Below, piece after piece: positions 22,979 to 30,556 of a stretch of DNA of 32,321 nucleotides. The notes under the pieces were generated by a model that worked only from the letters and a program-made list of their open reading frames with translations, made no database searches and was not told the origin of the DNA. The stretch covers positions 1 through 32,321 of the forward strand of contig CAYMLL010000045.1 in assembly GCA_964390645.1 (NCBI GenBank), read 5' to 3'. Source of the stretch: CAYMLL01 sp964390645 (GTDB taxonomy: Bacteria > Planctomycetota > UBA8108). The position numbers and the translations under genes are program-made. How positions within the stretch are numbered: the first letter of the stretch is position 1; every line of letters starts with the position of its first letter.

Positions 22979-24568
22979 ATGACCAGAGTCCAGATCTACG
23001 ACACGACCCTTCGCGACGGCACACAAGGCGAAGGCGTCTCGTTTACTCGCGACGACAAGATCAAGATCCTCAAGCTGCTCGACGACTTCAAGGTTGACTA
23101 CGTCGAGGGCGGCTGGCCCGGCTCGAACCCGAAGGACGTCGAATTCTTCGAGGCGGCGAAAGACGTCGAGCTGTCGCACACGAGAGCCACCGCGTTCGGA
23201 AGCACGTGTCGAGCGGGAACCGCACCCGAAGACGACGCCAATCTGCGCGCCCTTCTGGAGTGCCAGACACCAGTGGTGACGATCTTCGGGAAGTCGTGGA
23301 AGCTCCACGTCACCGAGGTGCTGCGCACCAGCCTCGAGGAGAACCTGCGAATTATCGAGGACTCGGTGCGGTATCTGCTCGCGGCCGATCGAGAGGTCAT
23401 CTACGACGCCGAGCACTTCTTCGACGGCTACGCAGACGATCCCGTGTACGCCCTCGAAACACTCGCCGCCGCAAGACGGGGAGGCGTCCGGAGTCTCGTC
23501 CTTTGCGACACCAACGGCGGCACACTCCCTCAGGAGCTCGGCGAGATCGTACGAGACGTCTGCGAGAAGTTCCCGGACGAGCGAATCGGCATTCACACGC
23601 ACAACGACAGTGGCACGGCTGACGCGAACTCGCTCGTGGCGGTGCGCAACGGCGCGACGCACGTCCAGGGCACGATAAACGGCCTCGGTGAACGCTGCGG
23701 CAACTCCGATCTCACCAACGTCATCCCGAACCTCATCTTGAAGATGGGGTGTGAGCTCTCCGTCGACAATCAGGCGCTCCGGAATCTGACTCACACGGCG
23801 CGCTACGTCGCCGCCGTGGGCAACCTTGTCTTCCCGGAGAACCACCCCTTCGTCGGCCAGATGGCCTTCGCGCACAAGGGAGGCGTGCACGTCAACTCGG
23901 TGATGAAGGTCGCCGACTCCTACGAGCACATGGACCCGGAACGGGTCGGAAATTCGCGTCGCGTGCTGATCTCCGAGCTCAGCGGCCGCTCGAACATGTT
24001 CTATCTCGCCGAGTCGGAGGGCCTCGACCTCCAGACGCATCCGGATGCGGCGCGAAGGGCCGTCGACGAGATCAAGCAGCTCGAGAACCAGGGGTACGTC
24101 TTCGAGGGGGCCGAGGCCTCGTCGACACTGATCATGCTCCGGCACATGGGGCAGCTACCCGACTTCTTCCATCTGGTACGCTATCGCACCGCCGTCGAGC
24201 ACCGGCGCACCGGCGGCACCTTTACCGAAGCAACGGTGAAGATCCGCGTCGACGACCAGGAGTACCTCGCTGCGGGCGACGGTGTCGGTCCCGTCGACGC
24301 TCTAGATGAGGCGCTACGCGGCGCAATCCGCCGCTTCTACCCCGAAGTCGACCAGATCGTCCTGAAGGACTACAAGGTGCGCATCGTCAACGCCTCCGCC
24401 GGCACCGACGCGCGCGTCTGCGTCATCATCGGGTCCGCCGATCGCGACGGCCAGCACTCCTGGGGAACGGTCGGCGCAAGCGAGAACATCATCGAAGCAT
24501 CGTGGGCAGCGCTGCGTGACAGCATTGTCTACGGACTGCTACGACAGCGAAGCCACGGCGACGACTAG
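22979..24568 (+). CDS. cimA: (R)-citramalate synthase
   Basis: Condenses pyruvate with acetyl-CoA to (R)-citramalate, giving a threonine-independent route to 2-ketobutyrate and isoleucine. The 529-residue product has VQIYDTTLRDGTQGEGVSFTRDDKI at its start, HTHNDSGTADANSLVA, INGLGERCGNSDLTNVIPNL, and FAHKGGVHVNSVMK. The EGVSF and THNDSGTADAN variants and the length point to citramalate synthase rather than LeuA or homocitrate synthase. A LeuA-type C-terminal allosteric domain is present. It follows leuA on the same strand, so leucine and isoleucine entry enzymes probably share a transcript. No strong ribosome binding site is seen. Confidence 0.93.
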   Translation: MTRVQIYDTTLRDGTQGEGVSFTRDDKIKILKLLDDFKVDYVEGGWPGSNPKDVEFFEAAKDVELSHTRATAFGSTCRAGTAPEDDANLRALLECQTPVVTIFGKSWKLHVTEVLRTSLEENLRIIEDSVRYLLAADREVIYDAEHFFDGYADDPVYALETLAAARRGGVRSLVLCDTNGGTLPQELGEIVRDVCEKFPDERIGIHTHNDSGTADANSLVAVRNGATHVQGTINGLGERCGNSDLTNVIPNLILKMGCELSVDNQALRNLTHTARYVAAVGNLVFPENHPFVGQMAFAHKGGVHVNSVMKVADSYEHMDPERVGNSRRVLISELSGRSNMFYLAESEGLDLQTHPDAARRAVDEIKQLENQGYVFEGAEASSTLIMLRHMGQLPDFFHLVRYRTAVEHRRTGGTFTEATVKIRVDDQEYLAAGDGVGPVDALDEALRGAIRRFYPEVDQIVLKDYKVRIVNASAGTDARVCVIIGSADRDGQHSWGTVGASENIIEASWAALRDSIVYGLLRQRSHGDD

Positions 24569-24663
24569 CTCGAGTTCGCCCGTCGAGAGTTCGCCTCTGG
24601 TCTTCGATTCGACGGTGAATCCGGCTCACCCACAAGACCGATTCGACCCGAGCCGCTGCAGAC

Positions 24664-25377
24664 TCAGCGAACGCGCCGCAAGGCATCGACGGTCTCCCGC
24701 GTCCTCAGCGAGCGGCGCGAATCGCCGCGCGAGCCGAGCACCCAGGCGACTGACATCCTGCAATGCGTTGCCAAGGTTCTCCAGCGACCAAGGCTATCCC
24801 AGCGTCGCGAGGAGGTCGTCACCGGTGTGGCAAGCAGTCGAAAGACCCGGCGACGGCGCAGTGCCCGCACGAGTTCGTGGTCCGCGAAGAGGCGATGAGG
24901 CCGAAAGCCTCCGAGCTGGCGAAACACATCGGCCCGCACGAATATCGACTGATCCCCGAAGGGCCCGAGTCCGAGTCGATTTCGCCAGTGCGCGAAGGTC
25001 GCGACCATGCGAAAGAATCGCGCCTCCGAATCGAATCGCAGGCGAAAGGCCCCCCCGGCAACCCTCGGGGTCGCGAGCGTTTCGCGCATCACGCCCACCG
25101 CGCCACGATCGAGGACCGCGTCGGCAAAGTGAAAGAGGAGCACGTCCCCGCAGGCCAGCTCGGCACCCCGGTTCATCTGGGCGAAGAGCCCGTGCCCCTC
25201 GAGGTCGACCCTGTCGGCGAGCGCCGTCGCGCGTTCGACCGTGCGGTCCTGGCTGCCGCCGTCAACGACGATGAGCTCGTCCACACCGGCCGCACGGAGT
25301 CCCCGGAGACAGCCCGCGACGACCTCCTCCTCCTGGAGGGTCGGAACGACGGCGGTCACCGAAACGCTTCCGTCCAT
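24664..25377 (-). CDS. Family 2 glycosyltransferase (TIGR04283-like)
   Basis: A 237-residue GT-A glycosyltransferase. It opens with VTAVVPTLQEEEVVAGCLRGL and ELIVVDGGSQDRTVERA, followed by FAQMNRGAELACGDVLLFHFAD, GGAFRLRFDS, GPFGDQSIFVRADVFRQLGGF and SSRRWDSLGRWRTL. These are the blocks of the small TIGR04283 group, whose sugar donor and acceptor are generally not known. The usual LFLHADT is LFHFADA here. It has no membrane segment. It is convergent with cimA and divergent from the kinase gene, so it appears to be a single-gene unit. The start fits the conserved N-terminus. Confidence 0.85.
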   Translation of the reverse strand: MDGSVSVTAVVPTLQEEEVVAGCLRGLRAAGVDELIVVDGGSQDRTVERATALADRVDLEGHGLFAQMNRGAELACGDVLLFHFADAVLDRGAVGVMRETLATPRVAGGAFRLRFDSEARFFRMVATFAHWRNRLGLGPFGDQSIFVRADVFRQLGGFRPHRLFADHELVRALRRRRVFRLLATPVTTSSRRWDSLGRWRTLATHCRMSVAWVLGSRGDSRRSLRTRETVDALRRVR

Positions 25378-25581
25378 GGCGAGATTCTACGGCCGCCCGT
25401 CCTCGAACATCCAATCTCGGGACCTTGATTTCCCACCGGCGGAAGCCCCGGTCAGCCCGAGCTGGAAGTGTCTTTTTCTTACGAACCTCCGCCGGCTCGC
25501 GTTACACTCCCCATGGTGTTTGAAAACCATGCACCCTCGCCGTCCCGAGAATATCCCTAAGATTATTTAAAAAAAATACTT

Positions 25582-27360
25582 ATGGATGAAACCCTGCCCC
25601 CGCGAAAGCCGTCTCGAGGCGCTGCACAGGCCGCGCGAAAGGCGTCGGTCGACGCCGCCACGAGACCGATTCCCGATCTGCGAGAGCGTCTCGGACCCTA
25701 CCTCGTCGAGGCGAAGGTCGGCGCGGGGGGTATGGGGAAGGTGTACCGCTGCCACGATCGGTCGCTCAAGCGCTCGGTAGCGATCAAGGTCCTTCACGAC
25801 CGGTTCAGCAAGGACGAGTACTATCAGGCGCGTTTCCGACGCGAGGCCCAGACCCTCGCCAGCCTCTCGCATCCGTCGATCGCGCAGATCTTCGCGATCG
25901 ACACGACGGACGACGGCGCGCTCTACATCGTCATGGAGTACGTCGAAGGCCGCTCGATCGACGAAGTGCTCCGCACAGACGGGGCACTCGACGACGAGCA
26001 GGCAACCGCTCTCGTCCTCGAGATCGCGGAAGGCCTCCGGGCCGCGTTCGAGAAGGGCATCATCCATCGCGACATCAAGCCGTCGAATCTCCTCGTACGA
26101 CCCGACGGTCACGTCAAGATCGTCGACTTCGGTCTCTCGAAGGAGCTCACCGGCAAGAACACGATGACCGACGAGGGAATCGTCCTCGGTACTCCGCACT
26201 ACATCTCCCCGGAGCAGGGCCGCGGCCTGCCGGTGGACGAGCGATCGGACATGTACTCGCTCGGCTCGACGTTCTACCACATGGTCACCGGCGCGACACC
26301 ATTCGAAGGCGAGTCGCAAATCGCCGTGATCATCTCCCATGTCGAAGGCAACCCGCGATCGCCGAACGAGGTACGCGAGGAGGTCTCCCTGCATACCACG
26401 GCGGTCATCGGACGACTGATGGCGCGCGACGCAGGCGACCGCTACGCGTCCTACGCGGAGCTCATCGACGACCTGAAGAGCCTCGTGGAGGGAACTGTGC
26501 CCGGCTTTGCGACCAAGGAGGCTGGCCGCTTCGGCGACCCGGCCGCAGGTCACCGCCGAGCACGCCGAAGCTCTCTGGCCCTTCTGACTGCGCTGCTCCT
26601 CGTCGTCGGCATCCTGGGAGGCTGGGTCTACGGCAGCCTCCGACATCCCCCTTCACCCGACTTCCCGCTCGCCGGGCGCATGGGAGACTGGTACCGCCCG
26701 CGTCAGGACGGCGGAGTGGTGCTTGCCATCGACTTCGCCAATCCTCCGGAACAGCCGGCCGGGCTGCTCTCCGAGCTCCTCGAAATCCCCCCCACCGACG
26801 GGCAAAAGATCCAGCCACCCTCCATCGACCCTGCCAGCGGCGCGCTCGTCTGGAGCAACTACCGCGAGCCGATCGCCTGCCGCTATCCCTTCCGTCAGGT
26901 CGACGAGGTACAGATGCTCCTGGAGCGGATGTCGGGACGCTTCGACCTCACGGTCTCGGTCGTTGATCCGCTCGGCAGCAAGCGCCGGAGACTGATGCTC
27001 TGTCTCAGCGCCTCCCAGAAATCGCCTTCTCCGGTCATCGCCGAGCGCCACGGTAATCCTGTGCTGATCGAGCCGCAGCCGCCACCGATCCCATCGCTGC
27101 TGCGATTTCCCGTCAAGGTCTTCTTCGAGCTGGAGCCGTCGGGCGAGACCACTCGCCTCGTCGTCAAGATCATCGAGATGGAGACGAACGCCGAGAAGTA
27201 CCGTCACGAGGGTCGTCTTGCGGGAAGAGACTGGGCGGCCGGCGCCGTCGTCCTGAAGACCTCCTGCGCAGGTGCTGCCTTCACCCTCGCCGTGCGCGAG
27301 CTGGTCCTTTCCGGCAGCCCGATCGGATCTCCTCTGGAGCAGATGCCATGGCAAGACTGA
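25582..27360 (+). CDS. Transmembrane Ser/Thr protein kinase
   Basis: A Hanks-type (PknB-like) kinase of 592 residues. The cytoplasmic kinase domain, about 38-305, has the glycine loop VGAGGMGKVYRC, VAIK with Lys69, HRDIKPSN with Asp164, DFG at 183-185, and GTPHYISPEQ, so it should be active. A single membrane segment (about 331-352, LALLTALLLVVGILGGWVYG) leads to a C-terminal extracytoplasmic domain of about 240 residues that I do not recognise; it may sense a ligand. The ATG is preceded by an A/T-rich stretch and no ribosome site. Its stop overlaps the next gene's start by 13 bases, so kinase and FHA regulator are probably made together and may be a signalling pair. Confidence 0.92.
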   Translation: MDETLPPRKPSRGAAQAARKASVDAATRPIPDLRERLGPYLVEAKVGAGGMGKVYRCHDRSLKRSVAIKVLHDRFSKDEYYQARFRREAQTLASLSHPSIAQIFAIDTTDDGALYIVMEYVEGRSIDEVLRTDGALDDEQATALVLEIAEGLRAAFEKGIIHRDIKPSNLLVRPDGHVKIVDFGLSKELTGKNTMTDEGIVLGTPHYISPEQGRGLPVDERSDMYSLGSTFYHMVTGATPFEGESQIAVIISHVEGNPRSPNEVREEVSLHTTAVIGRLMARDAGDRYASYAELIDDLKSLVEGTVPGFATKEAGRFGDPAAGHRRARRSSLALLTALLLVVGILGGWVYGSLRHPPSPDFPLAGRMGDWYRPRQDGGVVLAIDFANPPEQPAGLLSELLEIPPTDGQKIQPPSIDPASGALVWSNYREPIACRYPFRQVDEVQMLLERMSGRFDLTVSVVDPLGSKRRRLMLCLSASQKSPSPVIAERHGNPVLIEPQPPPIPSLLRFPVKVFFELEPSGETTRLVVKIIEMETNAEKYRHEGRLAGRDWAAGAVVLKTSCAGAAFTLAVRELVLSGSPIGSPLEQMPWQD

Positions 27361-29213
27361 TCGTCATCGACGGACCCGACCTGGGAAACGAGTACGACCT
27401 CGAACGAGCCGGCGACGACAGCACCTCACAAGTACTCGTCGGACGTGATCCTCGTGTCGCGGTCTCCCTGAACGACAACGCGGTATCGCGCGAGCACTGC
27501 CGACTGGAGCTGTCGCCCGCAGGCTGTCGTCTGACCGATCTCGGCAGCCGTAACCGGACCTACCTCAACGGCGACCCGATCGACTCGAGCTGGATGCACG
27601 ACGGCGATGTCGTCGTCATCGGCGACTCCGAGCTGCGATTCGAGGATGACGCGCCACCGATCGAAGTGAACGGCATCGCCTCGACAATCATCAAGGAGAT
27701 GCGCACAGCGCACGGTGCTCCGTCGCGCCTGATCGGAGCTCTCGTCGACGAGCCCGACGGTCGAGAGGCTGACCAGGACGAGCTCAAGACCGCGCTCTGT
27801 AACACGGAGAAGGCCCTGGAACTCTCCAGGAAGATCGCCGGCACAAAGTCGCTGCACCAGCTCTTCGAGCAGTTCTTCGAGACGATGGTGCCGGCGCTGG
27901 GAGCGGATCACGGCTCCTTCCTCGTCCACGAGAGCGGCCGCTGGATTGCCAGGGCGCAGTCGGCCGACGAGCGATCCGATCTCCGCGTGCACGCGAGCCT
28001 CACCGTCGTCGAACGAGCCGCCAAGGAACGCAACGCGCTGCTCTCCTCCGCATCTGCGACGACTGGCGAGGACGATGGGGCGCAGCAGCACGCGGTGGCC
28101 GCTGCGGTGATCTGCGGCGACGAGGTGGCCGGCGTCGTCTACTTCGACCGCTGCGAACGACAGACACCGTTTGCGGAGGATGCCCTCGAGCTGCTGCGCG
28201 TCGCGGTCGATCCGGTCGGCGCCGGTATAACCCCGCACNNNNNNNNNNAGCAGAGTCGCCTCGTCGACGAGAACCGCAACCTGATGCGATCGATCACGGA
28301 GACGCGGAAGATTATCGGAGACTCCGCGCCTATGCAGGAGGTTCTCGACTTCATCCGTCGCGCGGCGCCGACCCCGATAACGGTGCTGATACAGGGTGAG
28401 ACCGGCACGGGAAAAGAGCTGGTCGCGTCGGCCATCCACTACGGAAACCCACGTCGCGGCAAGCCCTTCGTCGCGATCAACTGCGCGGCGCTGCCGGAGC
28501 AGCTGATCGAAAGCGAGCTCTTCGGCCACGAGAAAGGGGCGTTCACCGGCGCGGTAGCCCGCAAGAAGGGGCGCTTCGAGCTCGCCGACGGCGGCACGGT
28601 GTTCCTCGACGAGGTGGGCGAGCTGACACTCGCATGCCAGGGAAAGCTGCTGCGACTTCTCGAGGAGCGCCGCTTCGAGCGCGTCGGTGGGGTCGATTCG
28701 ATCGAGGTCGACGTACGCATCGTGGCCGCGACGAACAAGGACCTGCCGGCCGAGGTCGAGAAGAAGACCTTCCGGGAAGATCTCTTCTATCGCCTCGGCG
28801 TGCTGACGCTGACGCTGCCACCGCTGAGAGAGCGGCCGGAGGACGTCCGGATGCTCGCAGAGCACTTTCTCGCCATGCACGCGGAAGGGGGACGCCCCAA
28901 GAAACTCGGCAGAAGTGCCGAGAAGAAACTGATGAAGTACGGCTGGCCCGGCAACGTCCGTCAGCTGCGCAACGTCATCGAGAGCGCGCTGGTACTCGGG
29001 GAAGGTCGCGAGATTCGTGCGGACGACCTCGTGCTGCCGGAGCGCTCGACGGCGGCCGCCGGGGGCTGGGAGCCGATCAGCCTGCAAGAGATCGAGAAGA
29101 GACACGTGCTGCGCACGCTCGAATTCACCAAGGGCAACAAGAAGCGCGCCGCCGAGATCCTCGGCATCGAGCGCTGCACGCTCTATTCGAAGCTGAAGAA
29201 CTACGAAGTCTGA
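27348..29213 (+). CDS. FHA-GAF sigma54-dependent transcriptional activator
   Basis: A 621-residue enhancer-binding protein. Residues 1-100 form an FHA domain (VGRDP, SREH, NRTYLNG), which binds phosphothreonine. Residues about 165-290 look like a GAF sensor domain. Residues 320-560 are the AAA+ domain, with Walker A GETGTGKE, GAFTGA (397-402) that contacts sigma54, Walker B FLDE, and WPGNVRQLRN. A Fis-type helix-turn-helix ends the protein (NKKRAAEILGIERCTLYSKLK). GGAG lies 9 bases before the ATG. The start overlaps the kinase gene. A 10-N gap (28239-28248) lies after the GAF domain; the frame continues across it if the gap length is true. FHA-bearing activators of this kind are known in myxobacteria, where a partner kinase is thought to control them. 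Confidence 0.9.
   Translation: MARLIVIDGPDLGNEYDLERAGDDSTSQVLVGRDPRVAVSLNDNAVSREHCRLELSPAGCRLTDLGSRNRTYLNGDPIDSSWMHDGDVVVIGDSELRFEDDAPPIEVNGIASTIIKEMRTAHGAPSRLIGALVDEPDGREADQDELKTALCNTEKALELSRKIAGTKSLHQLFEQFFETMVPALGADHGSFLVHESGRWIARAQSADERSDLRVHASLTVVERAAKERNALLSSASATTGEDDGAQQHAVAAAVICGDEVAGVVYFDRCERQTPFAEDALELLRVAVDPVGAGITPHXXXXQSRLVDENRNLMRSITETRKIIGDSAPMQEVLDFIRRAAPTPITVLIQGETGTGKELVASAIHYGNPRRGKPFVAINCAALPEQLIESELFGHEKGAFTGAVARKKGRFELADGGTVFLDEVGELTLACQGKLLRLLEERRFERVGGVDSIEVDVRIVAATNKDLPAEVEKKTFREDLFYRLGVLTLTLPPLRERPEDVRMLAEHFLAMHAEGGRPKKLGRSAEKKLMKYGWPGNVRQLRNVIESALVLGEGREIRADDLVLPERSTAAAGGWEPISLQEIEKRHVLRTLEFTKGNKKRAAEILGIERCTLYSKLKNYEV
28239..28248. other. Ten undetermined bases within the sigma54 activator gene
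   Basis: Ten Ns start exactly at a codon boundary, between the GAF and AAA+ parts. Conserved sequence on both sides is in the same frame with the given length, but if the gap length is a placeholder the gene could contain a few more or fewer codons here. Confidence 0.95.
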
Positions 29214-29214
29214 G

Positions 29215-30168
29215 ATGCGCGTCCTTCTTGTCACTCTGCTGGTCTTTCTCGGCGCCGCCGCTGGCGTCGATAGCCCGGCCGAAGATGACCCGGGGAGCCA
29301 CGCCGACCCCGTAGGCGGTCTCGGCACGCCACCCGGCTCGTTGCGCGACCGCCCCGCGCGAGGCGGTGCGGGACAGGCGCGAAAGGCTGCCAGACGGGCA
29401 CCAGAGGGCGAGAAGCGCCGCAAACCCTCTCGGCGCAAGGCCGCCGCTCGCCCGAAGACCGTCGTCCTGCCACACCCGGGTATCTACCGTGCGCCCGCGA
29501 TCCTACGCCTCGCCGCCCGGCTCCACGACCTGCCGGTGCGCGTCGAGTCCGAGACGATCAACCGCATCGAGATCGAGATCCGCCCGCCGCTGGCGCGGCG
29601 TCCGTTCAACGAGTACGACATGCGGCTCTTCCTCGCCGCACACTCGCTCTATCTCCACGTCTGGGACCATCCGCAGAAGGGCGAGCTGCTGGTGGCGTCA
29701 CGACGTCGAGACTGGACTCCGGACCGCGTCACGTACCGCAAGATCCTGCAGGTTGGCAAGCACGAGTTCGCGCCGACGTGGGCTTCGGTGAAGAGCTCCG
29801 TCAATTCCCATAACGCACGGGTGCCCGAAGGAGGGCGACGCATCATCGCGGTCCCTCATCCCAAGACCGGCAAGATCTTCCTCTGGTCGCCGAAACGGAA
29901 GTGGCTCGACGAACTCGGCGAGATCCCCGAGAAGATCCACACGGAACGCGATGCGGGCCACCCCCACCTCTTCTCCTACAGGGGGCGCCACCAGCTGGCG
30001 TCGAACCTCGAGCGCCGACTGCTGAAGAAGCTGTCGGACGGCGAGAAGGACCGCGTCCACCTGACGATCGCCCACTGGGGCAATCACCTCCTCTTCCGGA
30101 CCGACCGGGAGCTCGGAAAACGCGTCCGGGCCATCCTCGAGCAGCTCGACCGCCCGGCTGGTCGCTGA
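29215..30168 (+). CDS. Secreted protein resembling secretin N-domains
   Basis: A 317-residue product that starts with a signal peptide (MRVLLVTLLVFLGAAAG) and a long basic, low-complexity linker to about residue 80. The segment from about 85 to 165 (ILRLAARLHDLPVRVE through LYLHVWDHPQKGELLVAS) resembles the N0/STN domain of secretins. The C-terminal segment (HLTIAHWGNHLLFRTDREL, then AILEQLDRP) resembles an N1-type ring domain, which normally ends in a similar LDRP. There is no secretin barrel. The ATG lies one base after the stop of the sigma54 activator. A secretin gene follows downstream. It may be an accessory to that secretin; the resemblance is by pattern only. Confidence 0.6.
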   Translation: MRVLLVTLLVFLGAAAGVDSPAEDDPGSHADPVGGLGTPPGSLRDRPARGGAGQARKAARRAPEGEKRRKPSRRKAAARPKTVVLPHPGIYRAPAILRLAARLHDLPVRVESETINRIEIEIRPPLARRPFNEYDMRLFLAAHSLYLHVWDHPQKGELLVASRRRDWTPDRVTYRKILQVGKHEFAPTWASVKSSVNSHNARVPEGGRRIIAVPHPKTGKIFLWSPKRKWLDELGEIPEKIHTERDAGHPHLFSYRGRHQLASNLERRLLKKLSDGEKDRVHLTIAHWGNHLLFRTDRELGKRVRAILEQLDRPAGR

Positions 30169-30556
30169 CGCCGCCGGCGAGTTTTCCGGAATGGCTCCGT
30201 GACGACACGGATCCAAGCCTCTTGCGGGGACTTCCGAGACCGCTTCAGAGCCGCCGGGAAGACGACCGACGATGCACGTACGCCCGAGGTCGGTCATGGC
30301 CGGAGTGTTCAATGCCAAAACACCCGGCTGCTTCGATCGACGTTCGTGGCGAGTTCATGCCTTGCCACGAACGTCGAGGCGCCCTTCTTAAGCATATGAT
30401 ACGTAGGGAATTGGAACAGAGGGAGAGGATCGTGACCGGAGTGGCATTCGCATTGCAAGAGCCTGGATCGTTTCGCTGCCGCCGCTTCGGGTTAGCGGTG
30501 CTCGACCGTCGACTCGATTCGCCTCGCCTGACCGACACGACCTCGTGAGCACTCCC
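30169..30556 (+). promoter_or_regulatory. Leader region upstream of the secretin gene
   Basis: A 388-base region without a supported gene. It contains a perfect 14-bp inverted repeat (30337-30350 and 30364-30377) and, 17 bases after it, TATGAT (30395-30400), a possible -10 element with no good -35. Short open frames in it lack recognisable features. It is the likely promoter and regulatory region of the downstream secretin. Confidence 0.5.
30337..30377. repeat. Perfect 14-bp inverted repeat
   Basis: TCGACGTTCGTGGC (30337-30350) and its exact reverse complement (30364-30377) flank a 13-base loop. No T-run follows, so it is unlikely to be an intrinsic terminator. It could be a protein-binding operator or a structured part of the secretin mRNA leader. 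Confidence 0.85.

Noticed and set aside
22661..24145. Minus-strand open frame of 494 codons
   Set aside because: It is antisense to leuA and cimA, both of which show full family motifs.
27426..29438. Minus-strand open frame of 670 codons
   Set aside because: It is antisense to the sigma54 activator with its GAFTGA, Walker and HTH motifs.
30337..30377. Intrinsic terminator
   Set aside because: The hairpin is strong, but no run of Ts follows; the sequence after it is AGGCGCCCTTCTT-like mixed bases, shown here only as a check.
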